64,000 nt of DNA, taken from the NCBI RefSeq assembly GCF_001305965.1, contig NZ_JXQC01000003.1, positions 1,541,633-1,605,632 of the forward strand. Reading direction: 5' to 3'. The position numbers were made by a program, and so were the translations under genes. Below the pieces are notes generated by a model. The model was not told where the DNA came from. It did no database searches and was given only the letters and a program-made list of their open reading frames with translations. This document shows, piece by piece, positions 1 through 8,359 of the stretch; the stretch's first letter is position 1, and the number at the start of each line of letters is the position of its first letter. The DNA comes from Erythrobacter sp. SG61-1L (GTDB lineage: Bacteria; Pseudomonadota; Alphaproteobacteria; Sphingomonadales; Sphingomonadaceae).

Positions 1-51
1 GGCTAGGCAGGGGCCTCCTTGCCATGCCGCCAAGGAGGCCCCTGCCTAGCC
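1..51. repeat. Perfect 21-bp inverted repeat (large hairpin) before gpJ
   Basis: Two 21-base arms are exact reverse complements around the 9-base loop CCATGCCGC. No T-tract follows, so it is not a classical intrinsic terminator. The inner core (CCTCCTTG - 9-base loop - CAAGGAGG) recurs at 5031-5055 with a loop differing at two bases. The two hairpins bracket the gpJ-gpI-fibre block. They could be transcript processing or stability elements, or scars of a module exchange; neither role is shown by the sequence. Confidence 0.85.
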
Positions 52-82
52 AGCGCGCGCGGGGCTGCGCATCCGATGCTGC

Positions 83-988
83 ATGCTTTCCGGCAGCACC
101 TCGACCAGCAGCGCCATCGATCTTTCACGCCTGCCCCCGCCGGACGTGATCGAGGCGCTCGACTTCGAAACCCTGTTGGCGGACCTTGTCGCCACCCTTC
201 AAGGTCTCTGGCCCGAGTTCGATGCCGTGGTCGAAAGCGACCCGGTGATGAAAATCCTGCAGGTGGCCGCCTATCGCGAACTGCTGCTGCGCCAGCGGGT
301 CAACGAGGCTTCGCGCGCGGTCATGCTGGCCTATGCCGCCAGTGCCGATCTCGATCAGCTGGCCGCGCTGGTTGGCGTGGAGCGGCAGGAAATCACCCCT
401 GCCGATGAGGATGCCGGCACTCCCGCCGTGATGGAATCGGATACCGAGCTGCGCGCCCGCGTGGTTCTGGCGCCCGAAAGTTTCTCAGTCGCCGGGCCGA
501 CGCTGGCCTATGTCTTCCATGCCCTTTCCGCCCATCCCTCGGTGCTCGATGCATCGGTGATCAGCCCCGCGCCGGGCGAGGTGCTGGTCACTGTTCTGGC
601 GCGCGAGGGGGATGGCGAGCCGGAGCCCGACGTGCTCGACGCGGTGGAGGCGCGGGTCAATTCCCGCAGCGTCCGCCCGCTCACCGATCTGGTGACAGTG
701 CAGCCGGCCGAGATCGTGCCCTATGCGATCGAGGCGGATCTGTTCCTCTACGATGGGCCCGATCCCACCGTGGTGATCGCCGCCGCGCTGGCCAAGGCGC
801 AGGCCTATGTCGAGCTGGTGCGCAAGCTGGGCCGCGATGTCACCCGCTCCGGCATCTTCGCCGCCCTGCATGGTGAGGGCGTCCAGCGGGTGGAACTGCC
901 CAGCCCGGCAGAGGATCTGGTGCTGGCTGCCACGCAGGCCGGGCATTGCACCGGCATCGCGCTGGAGTTTGCCGGCTATGCCGACTGA
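83..988 (+). CDS. J: Phage baseplate assembly protein J (P2 gpJ-like)
   Basis: This 301-residue protein has the gpJ hallmark start IDLSRLPPPDVIEALDFETL and a full family-like length. In P2-type contractile tails gpJ forms the wedge periphery of the baseplate with gpI and gpW. It overlaps gpI by 11 bases, implying translational coupling. There is no strong Shine-Dalgarno ahead of the chosen ATG, but it precedes the conserved N-terminus by only about 12 residues. It is unusual that it precedes V and W, which lie upstream of J in P2. Confidence 0.93.
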   Translation: MLSGSTSTSSAIDLSRLPPPDVIEALDFETLLADLVATLQGLWPEFDAVVESDPVMKILQVAAYRELLLRQRVNEASRAVMLAYAASADLDQLAALVGVERQEITPADEDAGTPAVMESDTELRARVVLAPESFSVAGPTLAYVFHALSAHPSVLDASVISPAPGEVLVTVLAREGDGEPEPDVLDAVEARVNSRSVRPLTDLVTVQPAEIVPYAIEADLFLYDGPDPTVVIAAALAKAQAYVELVRKLGRDVTRSGIFAALHGEGVQRVELPSPAEDLVLAATQAGHCTGIALEFAGYAD

Positions 989-1601
989 TCTCCTGCCGCC
1001 CAATGCCACCCCTTTCGAACGGGCGCTGGCGCAATCCCTCGCGCGGATCAGTGAGGTGCCCGTGCCCCTGCGGGATCTCTGGTCGCCATGGAATTGCCCG
1101 ATCGAGCTGCTGCCCTGGCTGGCCTGGGCCTTGTCCATCGACCGCTGGAAAGCGGAATGGAGCGAATATCAGAAGCGCATGGAAACCGCCCGCGCGATCG
1201 AACTGCAGCGGCGGAAAGGCACGCCTGCCTCGATCGAGGATCTGCTGGAAAGCTATGACCGGCTGATCCAGCTGGTCGAATGGTTCGAAACCAGCCCCCG
1301 GATGGATCCGCACACTTTCCAGGTGATCATCCCGATCGACGGCACGCAGGCCGCCCGCACCACCGCCGCATTCCAGCGTGAGATCGTGCGCGACATCTTC
1401 CGCACCAAGCCTGCGCGATCGCACTTTGACCTGGTGCTCAAGCTCGCCTGCGCGGCGAAGCTCACTCTTCGCGGGGCAGGCCATGCCATGGTGTTCCGGC
1501 GCCTGACCCTCGCCTCCGATGTCTCGGTCACCGATGTGCTGGTCACCGAAGATGGCTTTGCCCTGACCACCGAAACTGGCGAAATTCTCGAGGTAGGCTG
1601 A
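978..1601 (+). CDS. I: Phage tail protein I (P2 gpI-like)
   Basis: The product has 207 residues and starts MPTDLLPPNATPFERALAQS, the usual gpI opening (LLPPNATPLERALA). Conserved blocks such as PWLAWALSIDRWK and the RRKGTPASIEDLL stretch follow. gpI is a baseplate wedge component linking gpJ to the tail fibre. The ATG at 978 was chosen because the family N-terminus begins there; the frame stays open further upstream but without family-like sequence. It ends exactly at the A of the following fibre start codon (TGATG junction). Confidence 0.92.
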   Translation: MPTDLLPPNATPFERALAQSLARISEVPVPLRDLWSPWNCPIELLPWLAWALSIDRWKAEWSEYQKRMETARAIELQRRKGTPASIEDLLESYDRLIQLVEWFETSPRMDPHTFQVIIPIDGTQAARTTAAFQREIVRDIFRTKPARSHFDLVLKLACAAKLTLRGAGHAMVFRRLTLASDVSVTDVLVTEDGFALTTETGEILEVG

Positions 1602-3250
1602 TGGACCCCCTTCCCCTTACGATCACCGATGCCGGCATTGACCTGATCGTGGCGGCCGAGTCCGGCGGGCTGGATGCCATCGTGATCGCCGAGATCGGGC
1701 TGAGCGCCACGCCCTTTGTCGCTGCGGCGGATCTCACTGCCCTGCCCGATGAGATCAAGCGCGTGGCCACCATTTCCGGCGCTGCCGTGGATGCCGGAAC
1801 GCTGCACCTGACCATGCGTGACAGCACGACGGACACTTACGAATTCACCGGCTTCGGCGTGTTTCTGGCAGATGGCACCCTGTTCGCCACTTACAGCCAG
1901 GCGGAAGAGGAAGGGCCGATTGCCGCCAAGGCGGAAGTGAGCATGCTCTACCTCGCCTTCGACCTGAAGCTGGAAGCCGAAGTGGCCGAGCTGTTCACCT
2001 TTGGGGACGCCAATTTCCTCAACCCGCCCGCCACTGCCGAGACGGCAGGCGTGGCCCAGCTTGCCACGCTGGAAGAGGTTCAGGCCGGGGATGGCGACGA
2101 CACGATCGTTTCCCCCGCCATCCTCAAGGCGGTCTATGTCGCGCTTGCCCAGCTGGGCGTTGCCAATGGCGTGGCCACTCTGGGCGCGGACGGGAAGCTT
2201 GCCCTTGCCCAGCGCCCGCCGATCGATCCCATCGACTTCTGGTTTCCGGAATCGGAAGCGGCCATGCTCGCACTGGAAGCCAGTGTCGGCGACTGGGCCA
2301 TTCGCGGCGATACCGATCCGACCGAGATCTACGTGCTGCAGGAAGAGCCTGCCAGCGATCTGGCCAACTGGCTCTCGCTGAATATCCCCGCGCCGGTTTC
2401 CAGCGTGAACGGCAAGGTCGGCGTGGTGGTGCTGGATGCGGCGGATGTTGGCGCCGTGCCCACTGCCCGCACCATCACCGGAACCGGCCTTGCCAGTGGC
2501 GGCGGCGATCTGGGCGCCAATCGCGAGATCATGGTGCCCAAGGCAAGCCGGGCCGAAACCTCCGCTGGCGAGATCGATACCAAGGCGGTCACGCCCTATG
2601 GCCTTGCCGGTGCCTTGGCAGACATTGGCGCCGGTGTTCCGGCGGGCCGCAAGATCAATGGCGGCGGCCTTGTCAGCGGTGGCGGCGATCTTTCCGCCGA
2701 CCGGACCCTAACCGTGTCGATCGCCAGCGCGGCAGAAGCACTGGCGGGTGCCATCAACACCAAGGCCCTCACCCCGGCCTCCCTCGCCAGCATCCTCGAT
2801 GCGATTGCGGCAAAGGTGCCCAGCACCCGCACCATTTCCACCAGCGGGCTGGCAAGCGGCGGCGGCGCCCTCTCGGCCAACCGCTCGATCGATGTTCCGG
2901 CGGCCAGCGTGGCCGAAGTTCTGGCTGCCACGATCGGCACCAAGGCCGTTACTCCCGCCTCGCTCGCAGGCCTGATCTCGGTCAGCGGCAGCGGCAGCAC
3001 CATGGTGATCAAGATCGGCAGCGCGATCTTCCAGATCTTCGCTGGCACCGCCAATGCCAATGGCACCACTACGCTCGCCCTGCCCGAAAACTTCCCCAGC
3101 GCCTGTGTCGCGGCCTTCGCCAATGGCGGCCTCTACAATGCGGCAGCCTCGGACAACGGGCCCTATGTCTACAGCAAGACCGCCTCCTCGGTGACGCTGT
3201 TCAACGCATCGGATGCTGTCCCGGTGCAGATCCTCGCCATCGGGAAATAG
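1601..3250 (+). CDS. Tail fibre protein (gpH-like) with three 60-residue repeats
   Basis: The 549-residue protein has an N-terminal domain (about residues 1-125) similar to the DUF3751-type attachment domain that anchors P2-like fibres to the baseplate. A middle segment contains the fibre motif VNGKVGVVVLDAADVGA. Residues 290-469 hold three tandem 60-residue repeats sharing GLASGGG-L-A-R and TKAVTPASLA signatures. The C-terminus resembles the small fibre-tip domain that ends many phage fibres. It probably sets host range. It starts on the gpI stop codon and is followed by a fibre chaperone. Confidence 0.85.
   Translation: MDPLPLTITDAGIDLIVAAESGGLDAIVIAEIGLSATPFVAAADLTALPDEIKRVATISGAAVDAGTLHLTMRDSTTDTYEFTGFGVFLADGTLFATYSQAEEEGPIAAKAEVSMLYLAFDLKLEAEVAELFTFGDANFLNPPATAETAGVAQLATLEEVQAGDGDDTIVSPAILKAVYVALAQLGVANGVATLGADGKLALAQRPPIDPIDFWFPESEAAMLALEASVGDWAIRGDTDPTEIYVLQEEPASDLANWLSLNIPAPVSSVNGKVGVVVLDAADVGAVPTARTITGTGLASGGGDLGANREIMVPKASRAETSAGEIDTKAVTPYGLAGALADIGAGVPAGRKINGGGLVSGGGDLSADRTLTVSIASAAEALAGAINTKALTPASLASILDAIAAKVPSTRTISTSGLASGGGALSANRSIDVPAASVAEVLAATIGTKAVTPASLAGLISVSGSGSTMVIKIGSAIFQIFAGTANANGTTTLALPENFPSACVAAFANGGLYNAAASDNGPYVYSKTASSVTLFNASDAVPVQILAIGK
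2468..3007 (+). repeat. Three in-frame 180-bp tandem repeats inside the fibre gene
   Basis: Units begin at 2468, 2648 and 2828, each on the Arg codon of ARTI/GRKI/TRTI, a period of exactly 180 bases. Each unit encodes a glycine-rich loop (SGGGDL or SGGGAL) and ends in a TKAVTP or TKALTP segment. The copies have diverged at the base level, so they are old duplications rather than recent slippage. They probably form successive modules of the trimeric fibre shaft. Confidence 0.85.
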
Positions 3251-3261
3251 CGGAGCACATC

Positions 3262-3723
3262 ATGTCGAACCGACGATTTTACAGCCCCTCTACCGGCGGC
3301 TTCTATTCCGAGCTGATCCACGGCGCGCTCAGAATCCGTGAGGATCAGCCCGCCCCCGGCAGCCGGCGCCGCCGGATGATTCCCAACCCGGATTGCATGA
3401 TCCCGGCAGATGCCGTTCCGGTCACCCCTGCGGAATATGAGAAGCTGTTTGCCGCACAGGGCGAAGGCAAGATCATCGTGGCGCGCGGCGGCAGGCCCCG
3501 CGCCGTGGATCCCGAAGACGATCCCGAAACCCGCACCGCCAGGAACCGCCTGCGGCGCGACCGGCTGCTTGCGGCCAGTGACTGGACCCAGCTGCCGGAT
3601 ACGCCGCTGGACGATGCCCTGTGTGCCGCCTGGGCCACCTATCGGCAGGCCCTGCGCGACATGGACCTTCTGGACCCGATCTGGCCAGTCGCGCCCGGCA
3701 CTGCGGAAGCGGAGGCGAACTGA
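3262..3723 (+). CDS. Tail fibre assembly chaperone-like protein
   Basis: The 153-residue product opens with FYSPSTGGFYS, as gpG/Tfa-type proteins do. It ends with the RNRLRRDRLLAASDWTQLPD...YRQALRDM region typical of the XkdW/DUF4376 chaperone domain. Such chaperones bind the distal part of the fibre and help it trimerise. The position directly after the fibre gene and the TGATG junction to the next gene agree. An AGCACATC spacer rather than a strong ribosome site precedes the ATG. Confidence 0.8.
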   Translation: MSNRRFYSPSTGGFYSELIHGALRIREDQPAPGSRRRRMIPNPDCMIPADAVPVTPAEYEKLFAAQGEGKIIVARGGRPRAVDPEDDPETRTARNRLRRDRLLAASDWTQLPDTPLDDALCAAWATYRQALRDMDLLDPIWPVAPGTAEAEAN

Positions 3724-4511
3724 TGGGCAGGAAGATCTCCCAGCTGCCTGCTGCAGAGGCAGCCACGGGCACGGAAAGCGTGCTGGTTGTCCAGGGCGGC
3801 GCGACAAAGACCCTGCCAATCGAACTGATGCGCGGCCCGCCCGGCGGCGGCGCGGATGGCTTTGGCGATCTGGCAGGCGTGCCCGGCGACAATGTGGCGC
3901 TGGCGGCAATTCTGGCCGCCCTCGCCCCCAAGGCCAGCCCGGCCTTCCTCGGCACGCCCACCGCCCCCACGGCGGCCCCCGGCACGAACACTACGCAGCT
4001 TGCCACCACGGCCTTCGTGCTTGCCGCCACTGCCGCCATTCTCGACAGCGCGCCCGAGGCACTCAACACGCTCAACGAGCTGGCCGCCGCACTGGGCGAC
4101 GATCCGGCCTTCGCCACCACCGTGCTCAATGCCCTCGCGACCAAGGCCTCGCTCACCGGCGCGGAGACGCTCACCAACAAGCGCATCACCCGCCGCGTCG
4201 TCGCAGCCCCGGCCGCCAGCGGGAACCTTACTGCCAATTGCGACACGACCGATCGCTTCAAGGCTTTCGGCCTGACCGGGGCCACCACCTTCCCCGATCC
4301 CACCGGCACGCCCACCGATCAGCAGCAGCTGGTGGTCTATGCGAAGGACAACGGCACTTCCCGCGCGATCAGCTGGGGCGCTTCCTTTGTTGCCGCCAAG
4401 AACAAGACGCTGCCAGTGGCCACCACTGCCGGCAAATGGTTCAAGGCCGCCTTCGAATGGAACAGCGATGATGCAAAATGGGTGATGGTCGCCCTGGTCG
4501 AACAGGCCTGA
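3723..4511 (+). CDS. Second tail fibre/receptor-binding-like structural protein
   Basis: The 262-residue protein carries two signatures common in phage fibres: a TNTTQLATTAFV block (about residues 95-106) and LNTLNELAAALGDDPAFATTV (about 117-137). A C-terminal beta-rich region resembling a capsid/fibre adhesin tip follows. Start MGRKISQLP was chosen because it overlaps the upstream stop (TGATG) and gives the family-like N-terminus KISQLPAA. Two fibre-type proteins in one module suggest a branched or two-component adhesin. The exact role is inferred. Confidence 0.7.
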   Translation: MGRKISQLPAAEAATGTESVLVVQGGATKTLPIELMRGPPGGGADGFGDLAGVPGDNVALAAILAALAPKASPAFLGTPTAPTAAPGTNTTQLATTAFVLAATAAILDSAPEALNTLNELAAALGDDPAFATTVLNALATKASLTGAETLTNKRITRRVVAAPAASGNLTANCDTTDRFKAFGLTGATTFPDPTGTPTDQQQLVVYAKDNGTSRAISWGASFVAAKNKTLPVATTAGKWFKAAFEWNSDDAKWVMVALVEQA

Positions 4512-4515
4512 GCCA

Positions 4516-5025
4516 ATGACCCAGATCCTTCGGCCGAACAGCAACGTCACCAAGGCGAACTTCTACAACGGCTATGCGGCCATTGACGAAACGCCCTATA
4601 GCGACAGCGATCAGGCCTACCACACGGATGAAAGCACCGGCACCAGCCTGGCCACGCTGGAAGTGGGGCTCACCGACCCCGCAGGAACCCCGGCGCCGGG
4701 CACCTGCACCGTCCGTTATCGCATGGCCAAGATCAACACCTATGGCGGCGCGCTGGTTTCCACCGGGTCGAACCCCACGGCGCAGATGCATGTCTACCAG
4801 GGCGCTACGCTGATCGCTTCGGATGCGGTCAAGACGCTCACCACCGGGGCCTTTGCCGATTATGCCTTCACCCCGGACCTATCCGCCGTAACCGACTGGA
4901 GCGACCTGCGCCTGCGCCTGGTCAGCAACGCCCTGAACTATCGCGGCGCCGGCATTTCCTTTGCCGAGCTGGAAGTGCCGGACGACATCCCCGACAGTTC
5001 CGACATGATGCTGGCTTTCGGCTGA
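4516..5025 (+). CDS. Hypothetical phage structural protein (fibre module)
   Basis: I do not recognise this 169-residue protein. It is rich in Thr, Ser, Gly and Tyr, has no transmembrane segment or signal peptide, and has alternating hydrophobic stretches consistent with a beta-sandwich. Its opening MTQILRPNSNVTKANFYNGY resembles other beta-sandwich appendage proteins of siphoviruses and myoviruses. It lies four bases after the second fibre protein and just before a hairpin, so it is most likely the last gene of the adhesin block, perhaps a glycan-binding or decoration protein. Confidence 0.6.
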   Translation: MTQILRPNSNVTKANFYNGYAAIDETPYSDSDQAYHTDESTGTSLATLEVGLTDPAGTPAPGTCTVRYRMAKINTYGGALVSTGSNPTAQMHVYQGATLIASDAVKTLTTGAFADYAFTPDLSAVTDWSDLRLRLVSNALNYRGAGISFAELEVPDDIPDSSDMMLAFG

Positions 5026-5030
5026 GCCAC

Positions 5031-5055
5031 CCTCCTTGCCGCGCCGCCAAGGAGG
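5031..5055. repeat. Second copy of the CCTCCTTG/CAAGGAGG hairpin
   Basis: An 8-base perfect stem encloses the loop CCGCGCCGC. Stem and loop match the core of the 1-51 hairpin except for two loop bases. It lies 6 bases after the stop of the last fibre-module gene and 45 bases before gpV, so the two copies delimit the J-I-fibre block. No T-tract follows. Confidence 0.75.
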
Positions 5056-5100
5056 CGCGTCTCTCGCATTCCCCCGGCATTTGCGCTTGCCATCGCTGCC

Positions 5101-5721
5101 ATGCAGCGCCCGCTTTCCGATCATGTTTCCGACCCGTCGCAGATCCTGCGCCTGGGCAAAGTGGTGGGCGTGGACCTGACCACCGCCCTTTGCGAGGTGG
5201 AATTCGGCGACCCGGAAGAAGGCGCCGTTTCCACTACCCAGATCCAGTGGGGCGTGATCCGCGCTGGCGAAACCATCGTCTGGAGCCCGCCCAGCGAGGG
5301 CGAGCAGGTGCTGCTGTTCTGCCCGGACGGCGACCTTGCCCAGGCGATCCCCTTCGGCGCGCTCTATTCCGATCAGTTCCCTGCCCCCGGCAATGGCGCG
5401 CGGGAATTCGTGCGCTTCGGGGACGGTGCCGAAATCGGTTACGATCCCGATGCCCACCATTACGACATCACCCTGCCCGGCGGCGCGACCGCCCGGATCG
5501 AGGCCGATGGCGGTGTGAGCATCAAGGGCGACGTCTCGATCGAGGGCAAGCTGGACGTTTCCGGCAACATCGCAACTGAGGCGGATCTGTCCGTTGCAGG
5601 CGATGCCGATGTCCAGGGCGAGGTTACCGCCAGCGAAGTGACCGGCGGCGGCAAGCACCTGTCCAGCCACACCCACAGCGGCGTCACTTCCGGCAGCGGC
5701 AGTTCGGGGCCTCCCTCATGA
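5101..5721 (+). CDS. V: Baseplate spike/assembly protein V (P2 gpV-like)
   Basis: This 206-residue protein has the gpV OB-fold N-domain (ILRLGKVVGVDLTTALCEVEF, about residues 15-90), then repeated beta-strand motifs (VSIKGDVSIEG, KLDVSGNIATEADL) forming the membrane-piercing needle. The C-terminal SSHTHSGV contains the HxH pair that, in P2 gpV trimers, binds an iron ion at the tip. Length matches P2 gpV (about 211). It overlaps gpW by four bases (ATGA). Confidence 0.92.
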   Translation: MQRPLSDHVSDPSQILRLGKVVGVDLTTALCEVEFGDPEEGAVSTTQIQWGVIRAGETIVWSPPSEGEQVLLFCPDGDLAQAIPFGALYSDQFPAPGNGAREFVRFGDGAEIGYDPDAHHYDITLPGGATARIEADGGVSIKGDVSIEGKLDVSGNIATEADLSVAGDADVQGEVTASEVTGGGKHLSSHTHSGVTSGSGSSGPPS

Positions 5722-6098
5722 TCGGGATGGACCGCAACACCGGAAAGGCGATCTCTGGCGAGCTGCATCTCGCGCAGTCCATCGGCGACATTCTCACCAC
5801 CCCGATCGGCAGCCGCGTGGAGCGGCGCGACTATGGATCGATGCTGTTCGAGCTGATCGATCAGCCGCTCAACGGCGCCACGCGCCTGCTGGCCTATGCC
5901 GCCACTGCATACGCCATCCGTCGCTGGGGGCCGAACTTGCGCGTCCTCAAAGTCGGCCTCGCCCCGGTCGAAGGCCAGCCCGGCCAGGCCGTGATCACCA
6001 TCGAGGGCGAACGCACCGATCTGCCCAGCGCGAATGAGCGCATCGTCCTTTCCATCCCCATCCGGGCGGGCGGCGTTTCCCCCGCGCCCGTCAGCTGA
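5718..6098 (+). CDS. W: Baseplate wedge protein W (gp25-like)
   Basis: The product has 126 residues. The block DILTTPIGSRVERRDYGSML is the signature of the gp25/gpW lysozyme-like baseplate family, which nucleates sheath assembly. It starts within the gpV stop and precedes the sheath gene by 11 bases, which include AAGGAGAAATCC, a strong ribosome site for the sheath gene. Length is typical (P2 gpW about 115). Confidence 0.92.
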   Translation: MIGMDRNTGKAISGELHLAQSIGDILTTPIGSRVERRDYGSMLFELIDQPLNGATRLLAYAATAYAIRRWGPNLRVLKVGLAPVEGQPGQAVITIEGERTDLPSANERIVLSIPIRAGGVSPAPVS

Positions 6099-6109
6099 AG
6101 GAGAAATCC

Positions 6110-7294
6110 ATGTTCCACGGCGTCAAGGTCAACGAGGTTGTTACCGGCACTCGCCCGATCAACCCGGAATCCACCGCGATCATCGGCCTGCTCTGCACCG
6201 CCACGGCGGATGCGGGCACCGCAACCGACGCGCTCGATGAGGCCTTTCCGCTCGATACCCCGGTGCTGGTGACCGATATCCGCAAGGCCATCGGCCAGGC
6301 GGGTACGGGCGGCACGCTCAAGCCCGCGCTCGAGGCGATTGCCGATCAGTGCAGCCCGGTACTGGTGGTGGTGCGCGTGGCCATTGGCGTTGCCGGCGTG
6401 GGCGAGGATGCCCCCACCGCCGCCGAGGATCAGGAAGCCAGGCTGATCGGCACTGTCACTGCCGGCAATGTCTACACCGGCATGCAGGCCTTCCTCGCCG
6501 CACAGGCCCAGCTGGGCCTGCGCCCGCGCATCCTTGGCGTGCCGGGGCTGGATAGCCAGGCCGTGGTGGCCGAACTTCTGCCCATCGCCGAGCAACTGCG
6601 CGCCATGGTCTATGCCCAGTGCGAGGGCGACGATGTGGCCGAGGCAATCACTTATGCCGGCGGCTTCGGCGCGCGCGAGCTGATGCTGCTCTGGCCCCGC
6701 TTCGCCGCCGAATTCCTGGGCGATACCGTGGCCCGCGCGCTGGGCCTGCGCGCCAAGATCGATCAGGACATTGGCTGGCACAAGACGATCTCCAACATCG
6801 CCGTTTCCGGCGTCACCGGCCTCGATCGCGATATCAGCTTCGACATTCTGGGCGGCGATACCGACGCCAAGCTGCTGAACGATGCCAAGGTGACCACCCT
6901 GATCCGGCACGAAGGCTATCGCTTCTGGGGCAATCGCACCCTGTCCAGCGAGCCGCTGTTTGCCTTCGAAAGCGCCACCCGCACCGCGCAGGTGCTGAAG
7001 GACGAGATCGGGGTGGGCCTGACCTGGGCAATGGACAAGCCGCTCACCAAGGTGCTGGTGAAAGACATCCTCGAGACGATCAACGCCCGCTTCCGCCTGC
7101 TGACCGGGCAGGGAATGATCATCGGCGCCCGCGCCTGGTACGATCCCGCCATTAACGAGGAATCCACTCTCGCCGCCGGGCAGCTGAAGATCGATTTCGA
7201 CTTCACCCCCGCCGCGCCGCTGGAAGGCCTCGAGATCAACCAGCGCATCACTGACAGCTACTACGCCAGCTTCGCGGACATCGTGGCGGGCTGA
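6110..7294 (+). CDS. FI: Tail sheath protein FI
   Basis: The 394-residue product matches P2 FI in length (396) and opening (FHGVKVNEV-GTRPI). Conserved C-terminal segments include LKDEIGVGLTWAMDKPLTK and LTGQGMIIGARAWYDPAIN. It polymerises into the contractile sheath around the tube. The ATG is preceded by AAGGAG with good spacing. As the most abundantly needed tail protein together with FII, it is the first gene with a strong ribosome site in this stretch. Confidence 0.95.
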   Translation: MFHGVKVNEVVTGTRPINPESTAIIGLLCTATADAGTATDALDEAFPLDTPVLVTDIRKAIGQAGTGGTLKPALEAIADQCSPVLVVVRVAIGVAGVGEDAPTAAEDQEARLIGTVTAGNVYTGMQAFLAAQAQLGLRPRILGVPGLDSQAVVAELLPIAEQLRAMVYAQCEGDDVAEAITYAGGFGARELMLLWPRFAAEFLGDTVARALGLRAKIDQDIGWHKTISNIAVSGVTGLDRDISFDILGGDTDAKLLNDAKVTTLIRHEGYRFWGNRTLSSEPLFAFESATRTAQVLKDEIGVGLTWAMDKPLTKVLVKDILETINARFRLLTGQGMIIGARAWYDPAINEESTLAAGQLKIDFDFTPAAPLEGLEINQRITDSYYASFADIVAG

Positions 7295-7343
7295 TCTGCC
7301 GTCTGACCCTTCCCGCCCCTCCACCTGACGAAAGGATCCCGCG

Positions 7344-7853
7344 ATGCGCCTCCCCTCCAAGCTCAAGAACCTGAACCTCTATAACGAGGGTAACGCCTAC
7401 CTCGGCCAGAGCGCCGAACTGACGCCGCCCAAGGTCAGCCACTCCATGGAAGACTGGCGCGGCGGCGGCATGCTCGGCGCGGTGAAGATCGACCATGGCC
7501 TCGAAGCGCTCGAGTTCGAATGGACCATTGGCGGCTTTGCCAGCCAGGTCGTGGGCCAGATGGGCATTACCCAGATCGATGGCGTACTAATCCGCGCGCT
7601 GGGCGCTTTCCAGGCGGAAGACACCGGCGCCGTCTCCTCGGTCGAACTGGTGATGCGCGGTCGGCACCAGGAACTGGACTTCGGCAGCTGGAAGCCCGGC
7701 GACGATACCGAGAAGAAGGTGAAGACCGTCCTCACCTATTACAAGGTGATCGTGGACGGGCGCGAACTGCTCGAAATCGACATGATCTCCGGAATCTACG
7801 TGGTGGATGGCGTCGATCGTTACGCAGCCATCCGCGCCGCCATTGGCGGCTGA
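7344..7853 (+). CDS. FII: Major tail tube protein FII
   Basis: This 169-residue protein has the FII-like start (LPSKLKNLNLYNEGNAYLGQ) and length (P2 FII is 172). It forms the inner tube that the sheath contracts around. GAAAGGATCC precedes the start. The gene follows the sheath gene after about 50 bases. The next 116 bases are non-coding and can fold strongly. Confidence 0.95.
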   Translation: MRLPSKLKNLNLYNEGNAYLGQSAELTPPKVSHSMEDWRGGGMLGAVKIDHGLEALEFEWTIGGFASQVVGQMGITQIDGVLIRALGAFQAEDTGAVSSVELVMRGRHQELDFGSWKPGDDTEKKVKTVLTYYKVIVDGRELLEIDMISGIYVVDGVDRYAAIRAAIGG

Positions 7854-7860
7854 CCCTCTT

Positions 7861-7912
7861 CGCCGGGCGGGGCTTCGCGGCTTCCCGTCCGGCGGAGATC
7901 CCGAAGCCGCGA
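7861..7912 (+). other. Potential H-type RNA pseudoknot between tube and chaperone genes
   Basis: Stem 1 pairs CGCCGGGCGG (7861-7870) with CCGTCCGGCG (7885-7894), with one G-U pair. Stem 2 pairs TCGCGGCTTC (7875-7884) perfectly with GAAGCCGCGA (7903-7912). The left arm of stem 2 lies in the loop of stem 1, so the stems interleave with linkers of 4, 0 and 8 bases, an H-type topology; alternatively they compete. There is no T-tract. It may reduce read-through or protect the upstream sheath/tube message. Confidence 0.5.
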
Positions 7913-7969
7913 GTCCCCGGCCTCAAGCAGCGTCAGCAATAGGCCGACAAGGAACCAAGGAAAGCCGCG

Positions 7970-8359
7970 ATGGAAACCCCCGATCCCAATCAGCTCCCAA
8001 CCGAACCGCAAACCGAACTGGCGCCCGAGAATGCCCCCGCGACAGAGACAGTCCCCCTGCAGGAGCCGATCCGCCGCGGCACCCAGCTGATCACCTCCGT
8101 CGATGTGCGCAAACCCAAGGCCAAGGATCTGCGCGGGCTCACCCTGCAGGCCATCCAGCAGGGCGAAGTGAACACCATGATCGCGCTGATCCCGCGCATC
8201 ACAATCCCGCCCCTTCTGCCCCATGAAGTGGAAGACATGGACCCTGCCGACCTGCTTTCGTTGGGAGGGGCGATCTCGGGTTTTTTCTACACGGCGGCGG
8301 ACAAGGCGATGCTGGCCAAGGTGCTTGGCCAGATCGAGCAGGAGACCCCGAACAGCTGA
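7970..8359 (+). CDS. E: Tail assembly chaperone gpE
   Basis: The 129-residue protein contains the gpE core PLQEPIRRGTQLITSVDVRKPKAKDLRGL and DPADLLSLGGAISGFF. With its frameshifted form it is thought to coat the tape measure protein during tail assembly. AAGGAACCAAGGAAAG precedes the ATG. The residue run Gly-Phe-Phe is encoded by the slippery heptamer T TTT TTC, where a -1 shift yields gpE'. Length is somewhat above P2 gpE (91) because of a Pro/Glu-rich N-terminus. Confidence 0.9.
   Translation: METPDPNQLPTEPQTELAPENAPATETVPLQEPIRRGTQLITSVDVRKPKAKDLRGLTLQAIQQGEVNTMIALIPRITIPPLLPHEVEDMDPADLLSLGGAISGFFYTAADKAMLAKVLGQIEQETPNS

Noticed and set aside
2468-3007. Regular repeats considered as a CRISPR array
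   Set aside because: The 180-base period is in frame within a fibre gene, with no short conserved repeat plus unique spacers.
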